A stretch of 36,619 nucleotides of DNA from a virus. The notes under the pieces are model-generated. The model was not told the DNA's origin. It did no database searches and was given only the letters and a program-made list of their open reading frames with translations. Positions 31,672 through 36,619 of the stretch are shown piece by piece. Position 1 is the stretch's first letter. The number at the start of each line of letters is the position of its first letter. The DNA is taken from positions 1 to 36,619 of IMG/VR virus record IMGVR_UViG_3300032828_000136. One strand, written 5' to 3'. The translations under genes were made by a program, and so were the position numbers.

Positions 31672-32520
31672 ATGAAGCGCTTTCTCACCGCAGCCATTCT
31701 GGCACTTGCCACCATCCCAGCGGCCAAGGCCGCAGATTTTCCGATCAAGGCGGCACCTGCCGCCGTCGCCCGATCTGTCTACGATTGGACAGGCCTCTAT
31801 CTTGGTATCAACGCCGGCTACGGCAACAATAGCAACTGCTGGGACATGAACGGCCTGCTGGTGCTTGGCTTCAATCCGGCCGTAGCCGAAGGCTGCAACG
31901 GCGCCAGCGGCGCGGTTGTCGGCGGCCAGGTCGGCTATCGCCACCAGCTATCCGGAACGAGCTGGGTGTTCGGCATCGAGGCCATGGGTGACTGGGCCGA
32001 TCTCACCGGCAGCAACCAGAGCAGCGCGCCTGGTGGCGTCGCCAACGCCCTGAAGCTTACAATCCCGGCCACCGTGTCGATCGGCCTGACCAACAGCACG
32101 AAGACCAACGCGATCGGCCTGTTCACCGGCCAAGTCGGCTATGCCTTCTTCGGCAACGTCCTGTGGTTTGTGGAAGGTGGCGCGGCGGTGACGAATAATA
32201 AGTACGACGGCGTCCTCACGGCATCGACGCCCGGGTTCTCCCTCGGTGCGGCGGATCACGCCAACGAGGTGAAGTTCGGCGGAGCGATCGGAACCGGCGT
32301 CGACGTGCAGTTCGCGCCGGGCTGGTCGGCCGGTGTGAAGTACGACCATCTGTTCATGGGCAGCCAGAACGTCGGGCTTGGGTTGACCAGCGCGGGCGTG
32401 GCACCCGGTGCGCTACCGGCTGCACCGCTGCTTGCGCCCGGCATGCCAACCAGGAACGAGAGCATCAGCTCTGACATTGATCTGGTGACGGTTCGCCTGA
32501 ACTACAGCTTCCGTCCGTAA
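31672..32520 (+). CDS. Outer-membrane beta-barrel protein, Omp25/Omp31-like
   Basis: I take the ATG at 31672, preceded by AGGAG, giving 282 residues. Residues 1-20 are a signal peptide (MKRFLTAAILALATIPAAKA) with a likely cut before ADF. The mature protein begins like Rhizobiales outer-membrane proteins, with YDWTGLYLGINAGYG (about 35-49). It goes on in alternating strands (VGGQVGYRHQLSGTSWVFG, NVLWFVEGGAAVTNNKYDG, PGWSAGVKYDHLFMG) and ends in VTVRLNYSFRP, an aromatic-ended final strand. It would insert in the host outer membrane as an 8-stranded barrel of the OmpA-like class. In a phage genome this is a host-derived extra gene. Confidence 0.8.
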   Translation: MKRFLTAAILALATIPAAKAADFPIKAAPAAVARSVYDWTGLYLGINAGYGNNSNCWDMNGLLVLGFNPAVAEGCNGASGAVVGGQVGYRHQLSGTSWVFGIEAMGDWADLTGSNQSSAPGGVANALKLTIPATVSIGLTNSTKTNAIGLFTGQVGYAFFGNVLWFVEGGAAVTNNKYDGVLTASTPGFSLGAADHANEVKFGGAIGTGVDVQFAPGWSAGVKYDHLFMGSQNVGLGLTSAGVAPGALPAAPLLAPGMPTRNESISSDIDLVTVRLNYSFRP

Positions 32521-32539
32521 GCGGACGGACCTCCAGGGA

Positions 32540-32572
32540 GGGCGGCACCGATGCCTCCGGTGCCGCCCTTTT
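32540..32572 (+). terminator. Rho-independent terminator of the accessory operon
   Basis: An 11-bp perfect stem GGGCGGCACCG/CGGTGCCGCCC (32540-32550 and 32558-32568) with a 7-base loop is followed by TTTTC. It lies 20 bases after the barrel stop and just before the end of the converging leftward genes. Confidence 0.85.
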
Positions 32573-32805
32573 CATTGGCTCGGCATGTCCGCGTGCTGCT
32601 TTGCACGCCCGGCACGCTTGGTGATGGCCTTGCGATCGTGTTCGTCGAGAATTTCCAGGTCCCAAAGGGGAGAACGAGAACCGCCCATGTAGCCCGGCGG
32701 TGGGAGGCGCCCGTCCTTCACCATTCGCTGACAGGAACGCGGCGTCGTGCCGTAACGGTCGGCCAGACTTTGCCAGCCGCTCAAATACTTTTTGCTCTTT
32801 GTCAT
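32572..32805 (-). CDS. Small helix-turn-helix protein (AlpA/excisionase-like)
   Basis: 77 residues. YLSGWQSLADRYGTTPRSCQ followed by RMVKDGRLPPPGYMGGSR matches the MerR/AlpA-type winged helix-turn-helix found in phage and excisionase proteins (helix, T-T-P-R-S turn, recognition helix, then a wing ending SPLWDLEILDEHD). The C-terminus is basic. It is the last gene of the leftward block and ends against the terminator at 32540. A role as excisionase or small regulator is plausible given the serine recombinase three genes upstream. Confidence 0.6.
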   Translation of the reverse strand: MTKSKKYLSGWQSLADRYGTTPRSCQRMVKDGRLPPPGYMGGSRSPLWDLEILDEHDRKAITKRAGRAKQHADMPSQ

Positions 32806-32811
32806 GAAGGA

Positions 32812-33051
32812 TCATCTCCGTGTGTCGCGTGGTTCTTTGTGTGTCGGCCAGGCGTCCATGGCGTCGGCCTGATCGAGCGCAGCTTTCACGATGCGCGCAT
32901 CACCGCCCCAGAACGCGACCTCGTTCGCGTACCAGCGCAACGCCTTCGCGGCGTGCTTGTCCTGCGCCCGGAGCAGGAAGACGGGCTCATCGTCCGGGAT
33001 TAGGCCCGCTGGGTCCTGGATGCGATCGTAGTCTGGCCTTGCGTGCTTCAT
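32812..33051 (-). CDS. Small conserved phage protein (79 aa)
   Basis: A 79-residue protein containing PDDEPVFLLRAQDKHAAKAL and FWGGDARIVKAALDQADAMD, a pattern seen in many phages of alphaproteobacteria (DEPxFLLRAQDxxA...GGDxxIVxxxxxHAD). The function is unknown. ATGA overlap with the gene upstream shows that it is part of the chain of small genes. Confidence 0.6.
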   Translation of the reverse strand: MKHARPDYDRIQDPAGLIPDDEPVFLLRAQDKHAAKALRWYANEVAFWGGDARIVKAALDQADAMDAWPTHKEPRDTRR

Positions 33052-33272
33052 TCCGCCGTCTCCGGGATTTCCGCCTCATCCAAAATCGGGCGCACGGCTG
33101 CATCCTTGGCGGCCCGCGCCAGATCAGCCAGGACGTGGTCCTTGCTTTCGCCGGCAAACCCGCATGGTAGTTCGGTCATGCTGGTCGGCCTGCCGTCAGG
33201 GTCATAAAAGACGCGGTGCAGCCCGAAGCCCTCGTCATCGCTGTAGCGGATCAGGCGGTAGTTCCAGGTCAT
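33048..33272 (-). CDS. Small conserved phage protein (74 aa)
   Basis: A 74-residue protein beginning [19 protein letters not shown] followed by RVFYDPDGRPTSMTELP. The latter half is helical and acidic (DLARAAKDAAVRPILDEAE). Proteins with a W-N-Y-R-V/L-I-R start and a xxFYDxDGxPTxxTE core are frequent in phages, with no known role. It is coupled by ATGA at both ends. Confidence 0.6.
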   Translation of the reverse strand: MTWNYRLIRYSDDEGFGLHRVFYDPDGRPTSMTELPCGFAGESKDHVLADLARAAKDAAVRPILDEAEIPETAE

Positions 33273-33457
33273 GTCGCGCCTTCGGAAGAGGCCAGGATCG
33301 CGGCAAGATCGCGCTCCAATCGCACAGTATCGATTTGCGGAATCTCTTCCGTCACCGGCTTCCCGTACGCGTCAAACCCCGAAATACGAAGCTTCTCCGG
33401 TAGATCGTATTTGCCGGAAAGGACAAGTGCCGCGTAAATGGCATTTCTAGTTTTCAT
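33269..33457 (-). CDS. Small protein, unknown function (62 aa)
   Basis: I use the ATG at 33457, which overlaps the recombinase stop (ATGA), giving 62 residues: [20 protein letters not shown], then [20 protein letters not shown] and a helical end. A longer upstream frame is only the antisense of the recombinase C-terminus. No family is recognised. ATGA overlap at its 3' end too. Confidence 0.5.
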   Translation of the reverse strand: MKTRNAIYAALVLSGKYDLPEKLRISGFDAYGKPVTEEIPQIDTVRLERDLAAILASSEGAT

Positions 33458-34140
33458 GCCGCCGTCTCCATCCGCTTCACCCGCTCCATTACATTGGACA
33501 CGCCCTCTGGCGACCATTGCTTGCCGGTCGCGGACAGGATGCGCATCCGGTTCAACTCCGCCGCGATGGCACGAAGCGTCGTATGCCCGCGCTTCACGAT
33601 CTGCTCAATCTCCGGCATGGTGGCCATGGCGAACTCATCGGCGGTCTTGCGGCGGGATTCGGCGGCCCTCGCCGCGATCCGCGACATGTCCGGGTTGCCC
33701 AGCTTGGTGCCACGGGCCTTCGCCGCCGCGAGACAGGTCTTCGTCCGTTCGGAGATCAGCGCGGCTTCCTTCTCCGCCACCGCCGCATAGATGTGGAGCA
33801 TGAACGGCTCAACGTCCGGGCCCAGTTCGGTGACGATGAACGGCACCTTGTGCACCATCAGGCCGGAGATGAAATGGACGTCACGTCCGAGCCGGTCAAG
33901 CTTGGAGACCACGATCTTAGCGCCGATTTTCTTGGCAGAATCCATGGCCTGCCGAAGCATCGGCCGACGATCAAGAGCGTCGCTTCCCTTGCCGGTCTCA
34001 ACCTCGATGAACGATTGCACGATCGCGGCGTTATATGCAATTGCGAACCGTTCGATCGCGTCATTCTGCGCCTCCAAGCCGAGTCCGGACCGGCCCTGCT
34101 TCTGCGTGGAGACACGGATATAGGCGATCAAATCGGTCAT
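33454..34140 (-). CDS. Small serine recombinase (resolvase/invertase family)
   Basis: 228 residues from the ATG at 34140, which overlaps the upstream stop. The catalytic serine is in [17 protein letters not shown] (S11). [18 protein letters not shown] (about 77-94) is the resolvase R/D-R-L-G-R-D region. A helical middle follows, and a C-terminal helix-turn-helix ([19 protein letters not shown], about 185-203) reads DNA. The size is that of resolvases and DNA invertases rather than large integrases. It may resolve or invert DNA or act in integration; no obvious crossover site or invertible segment is visible nearby. Confidence 0.85.
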   Translation of the reverse strand: MTDLIAYIRVSTQKQGRSGLGLEAQNDAIERFAIAYNAAIVQSFIEVETGKGSDALDRRPMLRQAMDSAKKIGAKIVVSKLDRLGRDVHFISGLMVHKVPFIVTELGPDVEPFMLHIYAAVAEKEAALISERTKTCLAAAKARGTKLGNPDMSRIAARAAESRRKTADEFAMATMPEIEQIVKRGHTTLRAIAAELNRMRILSATGKQWSPEGVSNVMERVKRMETAA

Positions 34141-34307
34141 CGTCCGTCCTTCAGCCGTTGAACCCATGCCTCAAACGCCTCAAGCACCCTGCCATCAAGA
34201 TAAACGACATGGTCGCCATGCTCTCTCGGCGCGCGCAGGCAAACCTGCCATCCGTCAAACGACGCGTAGAGCCCGTCACCAAGATAAGTTTCGTTGGTCT
34301 CGGTCAT
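34137..34307 (-). CDS. Small phage protein (56 aa)
   Basis: A short reading frame from ATG at 34307 to TGA at 34137. The protein starts [20 protein letters not shown] and has [20 protein letters not shown] followed by AWVQRL. The YLGDGxYASFDG...VYLDxxVxxAxxxWVxRL pattern is common among phage proteins next to recombination genes. It overlaps both neighbours by ATGA. The function is unknown. Confidence 0.6.
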   Translation of the reverse strand: MTETNETYLGDGLYASFDGWQVCLRAPREHGDHVVYLDGRVLEAFEAWVQRLKDGR

Positions 34308-34891
34308 CGTCCGTCCCGTTCCTTCCGATCCGCGATCTCATCCAGAAGCGCCGCATACTCCCGCAGCATCGCCGCATCCATCCGTACAGACGGCGGGTTG
34401 CCATAAGCCCGGCCCGCAAAACCACGAAGCTGCGCCGCCACCGTGTGAAGCTTCAAACAATCGTCCGCCGTCATCGCATTCCTCTCCTGCACTTCCGTAA
34501 CAATCGCCGAGCCAGCGCCGTCGCCTATCATCGCCGATACTCCCGCCACTCCATCAGCCACAACAATGCCAGCAGCCCAGGCCTGCCGAACCATGTCCGC
34601 AGTCCCACGCCCGCCCGGAAACGCAATCACAAGGTCCGGCTTCCACTCAATCATGCGGGCATTCCGGCGCGGGCCCGCCGATGGACCATCGTTGACCCAA
34701 TCGGCATCGCACTGCCACCCTCGTATCTCGGGCTTGGTCGCGCGCCATTCCTTGGCGAAGCGGTCAACACCAGTCGGACAGCCACCTTGCATCAAGTCGG
34801 TGAACCGATGTTCGGCGTGCAGCCGATCAAGCGCGCGCCAGACTTGTCCTGGACCCCGGAAGTCACGACCGCCACAGACAACCACCTTCAT
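34304..34891 (-). CDS. DUF2493 (SLOG-fold) protein with extra C-terminal part
   Basis: 195 residues. Residues 1-112 are a DUF2493/YspA SLOG-type domain: MKVVVCGGRDFRGPG, MQGGCPTGVDRFAKEW, DADWVNDGPSAGPRRNARM, then KPDLVIAFPGGRGTADMVRQ. SLOG domains bind nucleotides or nucleic-acid-derived ligands. Residues 121-195 look like a separate protein that became joined. Two internal ATGs (34531 and 34474) each have a good ribosome-binding site, and the last 56 residues, MTADDCLKLHTVAAQLRGF onward, read like an independent small protein. So the locus may encode one fusion, two proteins, or both. Confidence 0.7.
   Translation of the reverse strand: MKVVVCGGRDFRGPGQVWRALDRLHAEHRFTDLMQGGCPTGVDRFAKEWRATKPEIRGWQCDADWVNDGPSAGPRRNARMIEWKPDLVIAFPGGRGTADMVRQAWAAGIVVADGVAGVSAMIGDGAGSAIVTEVQERNAMTADDCLKLHTVAAQLRGFAGRAYGNPPSVRMDAAMLREYAALLDEIADRKERDGR
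34528..34544 (-). repeat. 17-bp direct repeat of a translation start, copy within the SLOG gene
   Basis: On the minus strand the repeat reads GGGAGTATCGGCGATGA: a ribosome-binding GGGAG, 8 bases, then ATG. The identical 17 bases are at 35130-35146. Here they place an in-frame ATG at codon 121 of the DUF2493 gene. Confidence 0.7.
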
Positions 34892-35133
34892 CGCACCGCC
34901 TCATATCGCTTCGCTCTGCTATTGTAGGCCATCGCACCAGGCCGCTCCCGCATGAACTGTTGCAGGTCCGCAGACGCCTGCGGCGTCGACAGCCCAAACT
35001 TCCGCATCAAATGCTCCCGGTTGATAAATCCGTAAATCAACAACATCTCCGCAATCCAGGCCTGCCGATGCCGCACAAACCAACTCCCTTCGCCAACAGG
35101 CGTCGCGTTGTCCTGCTCAAGCAGGTCGGTCAT
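34888..35133 (-). CDS. Small winged helix-turn-helix protein
   Basis: I prefer the ATG at 35133, preceded by GGGAG at 8-base spacing, over a start five codons upstream. This gives 81 residues. It carries MLLIYGFINREHLMRKFGLS followed by TPQASADLQQFMRERPG and AMAYNSRAKRYEAV, a winged helix-turn-helix like the DNA-binding part of DeoR/WYL regulators, here without a sensing domain. It is probably a small phage or plasmid-type transcription regulator. ATGA overlap with the DUF2493 gene. Confidence 0.6.
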   Translation of the reverse strand: MTDLLEQDNATPVGEGSWFVRHRQAWIAEMLLIYGFINREHLMRKFGLSTPQASADLQQFMRERPGAMAYNSRAKRYEAVR

Positions 35134-35146
35134 CGCCGATACTCCC
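35130..35146 (-). repeat. 17-bp direct repeat of a translation start, original-looking copy
   Basis: Identical to 34528-34544. At this copy the GGGAG and ATG serve the small winged-helix gene in a normal position, so this is more likely the source copy. Confidence 0.7.
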
Positions 35147-35149
35147 ACC

Positions 35150-35215
35150 TCACGACACCACCCACAGAAGTAACCAGAACAGAAAGTCCGCCAAAGACCG
35201 TAACCGCCTGCTCAT
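35150..35215 (-). CDS. Tiny single-transmembrane peptide (21 aa)
   Basis: A 22-codon frame with ATG at 35215, GGAGG at 7-base spacing and a TGA at 35150. The peptide is MSRRLRSLADF followed by LFWLLLWVVS: a basic start and then a run of about ten hydrophobic residues. It could be a membrane peptide or a translation leader. The same bases read in another frame also give a hydrophobic, Val-rich stretch that ends in an ATGA at the next gene, so the frame choice is uncertain. The 115 bases upstream (35216-35330) show no convincing gene. Confidence 0.35.
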   Translation of the reverse strand: MSRRLRSLADFLFWLLLWVVS

Positions 35216-35330
35216 CTCAAAACCTCCGCATCGGCCAGCCGGGACTACTTAGGATGCCAGACTACAAATGTGACTGCGGGTCCGGCGCAGTCGTAAGGCA
35301 CCAACCGATTCATCAATGGATATCCGGTTT

Positions 35331-35549
35331 TCACCCACGGCTAGTCTTGCCGTTGGCGAGATCGACGATGCAGCCATTGGCTAGACGCACGCCGATAATC
35401 ACGTCGTCCAATCGGTAGTTATTGTTGTTGCCTCTAAGGCGATAGCCTGTGTCCTCTACGACACGTACATCGAACCATTGATTAGGTGCAGTCTGGCCCC
35501 AGTATTTGCTGCGTCGCTTGATGCGCGCAACGAGTTGCTGGTCCATCAT
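35331..35549 (-). CDS. Small protein, unknown function (72 aa)
   Basis: The ATG at 35549 is preceded by GGAG at 6-base spacing. The protein opens MMDQQLVARIKRRSKYWGQT and continues with beta-type residues (WFDVRVVEDTGYRLRG, YRLDDVIIGVRLANGCIVDL). The second half could be a small beta-barrel. No family is recognised. Confidence 0.5.
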   Translation of the reverse strand: MMDQQLVARIKRRSKYWGQTAPNQWFDVRVVEDTGYRLRGNNNNYRLDDVIIGVRLANGCIVDLANGKTSRG

Positions 35550-35588
35550 GTCAGTCTCCGTTTGGGTGAGAACCGGACAGGCATGGAT

Positions 35589-35807
35589 TCATCGAACATC
35601 CCACTTCGGGTCCTCCGGGTCATACGTCCGGTTCGCAATCTCCCGAACCCAAAGCTGATGCAACGCCTTCAACGGCTGCCGCACCCTCCGCACCGGAACC
35701 ATGTCCAATCCCATGTTCGCCTCACACCGCCTCGGGATCAGCCCGTCAACCGTCCACGGGAACGTGGTGCAATCGCACGGGAAGCCGTTCCAAGGACAAA
35801 GGCTCAC
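35589..35807 (-). CDS. Small conserved phage protein (72 aa)
   Basis: 72 residues, MSLCPWNGFPCDCTTFPWTV followed by DGLIPRRCEANMGLDMVPVR and RQPLKALHQLWVREIANRTY. Four Cys in the first half could form a small metal site. The pattern is one I associate with conserved phage proteins, not verified. ATGA overlap with the coiled-coil gene upstream. Confidence 0.55.
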   Translation of the reverse strand: MSLCPWNGFPCDCTTFPWTVDGLIPRRCEANMGLDMVPVRRVRQPLKALHQLWVREIANRTYDPEDPKWDVR

Positions 35808-35977
35808 GACCCGTACGTCCCCGCACCAATCAACTCCATCGCCCGTTCAAGACGCTTCTCGATCGCGGCAAGACGCCGCTCCATCACATCAACCCGCTCC
35901 AATAGGGCCTCCACATCCATGTGAAGCCCGGCAAAGGTCTGAAACCGGGCCGTAGCCATGTCCGCCTTCTTGCCCAT
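35804..35977 (-). CDS. Small coiled-coil protein
   Basis: 57 residues from the ATG at 35977; an alternative ATG is at 35959, and longer starts are weaker. MDVEALLERVDVMERRLAAI followed by EKRLERAMELIGA is one long amphipathic helix. It is coupled by ATGA to the downstream gene. The role is unknown. Confidence 0.45.
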   Translation of the reverse strand: MGKKADMATARFQTFAGLHMDVEALLERVDVMERRLAAIEKRLERAMELIGAGTYGS

Positions 35978-36037
35978 CACACATCCCACAGGTTGCATCA
36001 CGAAGATGGGTTGGTCAAAACCCCGGCCCAGTACCAA

Positions 36038-36328
36038 TTAGAGGTAGAAAATAGGCGGGAAGGGACGGGTCCCATCCCCACACGCAACGGGTCCCATCGA
36101 ACCCTGTAAATGGGCCCCTCTAGCAGATGGAACTGGAGTCCCAGAAACGGGTCCCTCGGCAGAAACATGGAAAGATATCGAAGGAGAGGGATTCAACTTT
36201 ATAGAGGCTCCGGCTGTGCGGGCGGCCCTGCCGGGTAGTCTTCCGGACCCAGTTGCGGGCGGCGCCGGTTCGTTGGGCCTGAATGGCCCGCTGCACGCGC
36301 CAGATGCGGCGCTATCGCCTTCAATCAC
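36038..36328 (-). CDS. Possible 96-residue Pro/Gly-rich protein (doubtful)
   Basis: The GTG at 36328 has GGAGG 9 bases upstream. The product is low-complexity and Pro/Gly/Ala-rich, with no recognisable fold, and it covers the direct-repeat region. The opposite strand is also open here for about 190 codons, which weakens the case. It could be a leader or a chance frame. Confidence 0.3.
   Translation of the reverse strand: MIEGDSAASGACSGPFRPNEPAPPATGSGRLPGRAARTAGASIKLNPSPSISFHVSAEGPVSGTPVPSARGAHLQGSMGPVACGDGTRPFPPIFYL
36065..36155. repeat. ACGGGTCCC direct repeats
   Basis: ACGGGTCCCATC occurs at 36065-36076 and 36087-36098 (exactly 22 bases apart). ACGGGTCCC occurs again at 36147-36155. Related GGAGTCCC and TGGGCCCC words lie between them. 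Because 22 is not a multiple of three, the first two copies cannot be explained as protein repeats. They could be protein-binding sites on the same face of the helix. Confidence 0.5.
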
Positions 36329-36345
36329 CTGCCAAATCCTCCCGT

Positions 36346-36375
36346 TTGTTCGATGTCAATCACGCTATCGAACAA
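36346..36375. promoter_or_regulatory. 9-bp inverted repeat TTGTTCGAT / ATCGAACAA
   Basis: Perfect 9-base arms (36346-36354, 36367-36375) separated by 12 bases. It lies just upstream, in the leftward direction, of the GGAGG at 36338 and between the doubtful 96-residue frame and the gene ending at 36429. It looks like an operator for the leftward small-gene block. Confidence 0.5.
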
Positions 36376-36428
36376 TAGGTCGTTTGACAAGCGGCAATGG
36401 TTCAACGGAAGTGGATAAAAAAGGACAG

Positions 36429-36619
36429 TTAGTTGAGCGAGTCTGGCGCGTCGTGCGTAGGATCAGGCGTAGGCACGGCATCAGCGGGCCGCAGAGCGGC
36501 GCTGATAGCGTTGGCCAGCGCGTCGCCATGTTCAGCGCGGATCATTTCAACGATCTCGGCGGCCGTCTTCTGCCCTTGGAACGCTCCAGGTGCGCCAGAC
36601 TCCTTGCGTTCAACGAGCA
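36429..36619 (-). CDS. C-terminal part of an unidentified gene, cut by window edge
   Basis: An open minus-strand frame from the right edge to TAA at 36429 gives 63 residues. They include KESGAPGAFQGQKTAAEIVE followed by MIRAEHGDALANAISAALRP and an acidic/Pro tail. The regular helix and clean stop suggest a real gene, but the fragment is too short to name. Confidence 0.5.
   Translation of the reverse strand, partial: LVERKESGAPGAFQGQKTAAEIVEMIRAEHGDALANAISAALRPADAVPTPDPTHDAPDSLN

Noticed and set aside
33454-34140. Serine recombinase as a phage integrase with att sites in the window
   Set aside because: The protein is the size of a resolvase or invertase, and I found no repeated core sequence that would mark attachment or inversion sites.
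36047-36619. Plus-strand open frame of about 190 codons to the right edge
   Set aside because: Its product looks like random GC-rich reading, has no ribosome-binding site or recognisable domain, and overlaps the helical minus-strand gene fragment ending at 36429.
1-36619. tRNA or rRNA genes
   Set aside because: I saw no cloverleaf-like sequence or rRNA segment; gaps between genes are mostly under 150 bases.

Overview
The window looks like a piece of the genome of a tailed phage or prophage of an alphaproteobacterium. The base composition is GC-rich. There is an intact set of head-assembly genes and a run of head-tail adaptor genes. An outer-membrane beta-barrel gene is of the type common in Rhizobiales. 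Neither end is complete: a virion gene runs off the left edge and another gene runs off the right edge. I see no replication, holin/endolysin or tRNA genes, so this is probably part of a larger genome. Family names come from recognising motifs by eye, because no search could be run.

Right-to-left structural arm (21819 down to 1, minus strand). In order of transcription it holds: large terminase; portal with a very long coiled-coil tail; three small proteins, one of them His/Gly/Pro-rich; a GroES-like protein; a probable scaffold; a small conserved protein; a decoration protein; the major capsid protein; a beta-rich structural protein; small basic proteins; a 959-residue repetitive Ser/Thr/Val fibre; further beta-rich proteins; a lectin-like protein; a Rossmann-like (DUF115/MptE-like) protein with a coiled-coil tail; and adaptor/nozzle proteins. 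Most neighbours overlap by 1 or 4 bases. A 16-bp palindrome of the form TTRAAC-N4-GTTYAA occurs in four of the few intergenic gaps of this arm (3994, 14198, 20151, 21838). The last copy lies between the divergent terminase gene and a 50-residue ribbon-helix-helix gene, which is the obvious candidate to bind it.

Left-to-right accessory arm (21895 to 32520, plus strand). After the ribbon-helix-helix protein and small proteins there is a tightly overlapping operon for a nucleotide-activated sugar acid. It contains two GNAT acetyltransferases, a small helical protein, a methyltransferase, a Gfo/Idh oxidoreductase, a CMP-sugar synthetase fused to a class III aminotransferase, a PseB-like dehydratase, an ATP-grasp ligase, a PIG-L deacetylase, a DegT aminotransferase and a miniature NeuB/PseI-type synthase. 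Together these supply most steps of a pseudaminic/legionaminic-acid-like pathway; no PseG-like hydrolase is visible. The operon is followed by a signal-peptide-bearing outer-membrane barrel and a strong terminator. The likely outcome is remodelling of a surface glycan or glycosylation of a virion or cell protein.

Right-hand leftward block (36619 down to 32572, minus strand). It holds many small phage genes, a small serine recombinase, a SLOG/DUF2493 protein with an odd C-terminal fusion, two small helix-turn-helix proteins and a coiled-coil protein. A 300-base stretch near 36050-36380 carries 12-bp direct repeats and a 9-bp inverted repeat and looks regulatory.
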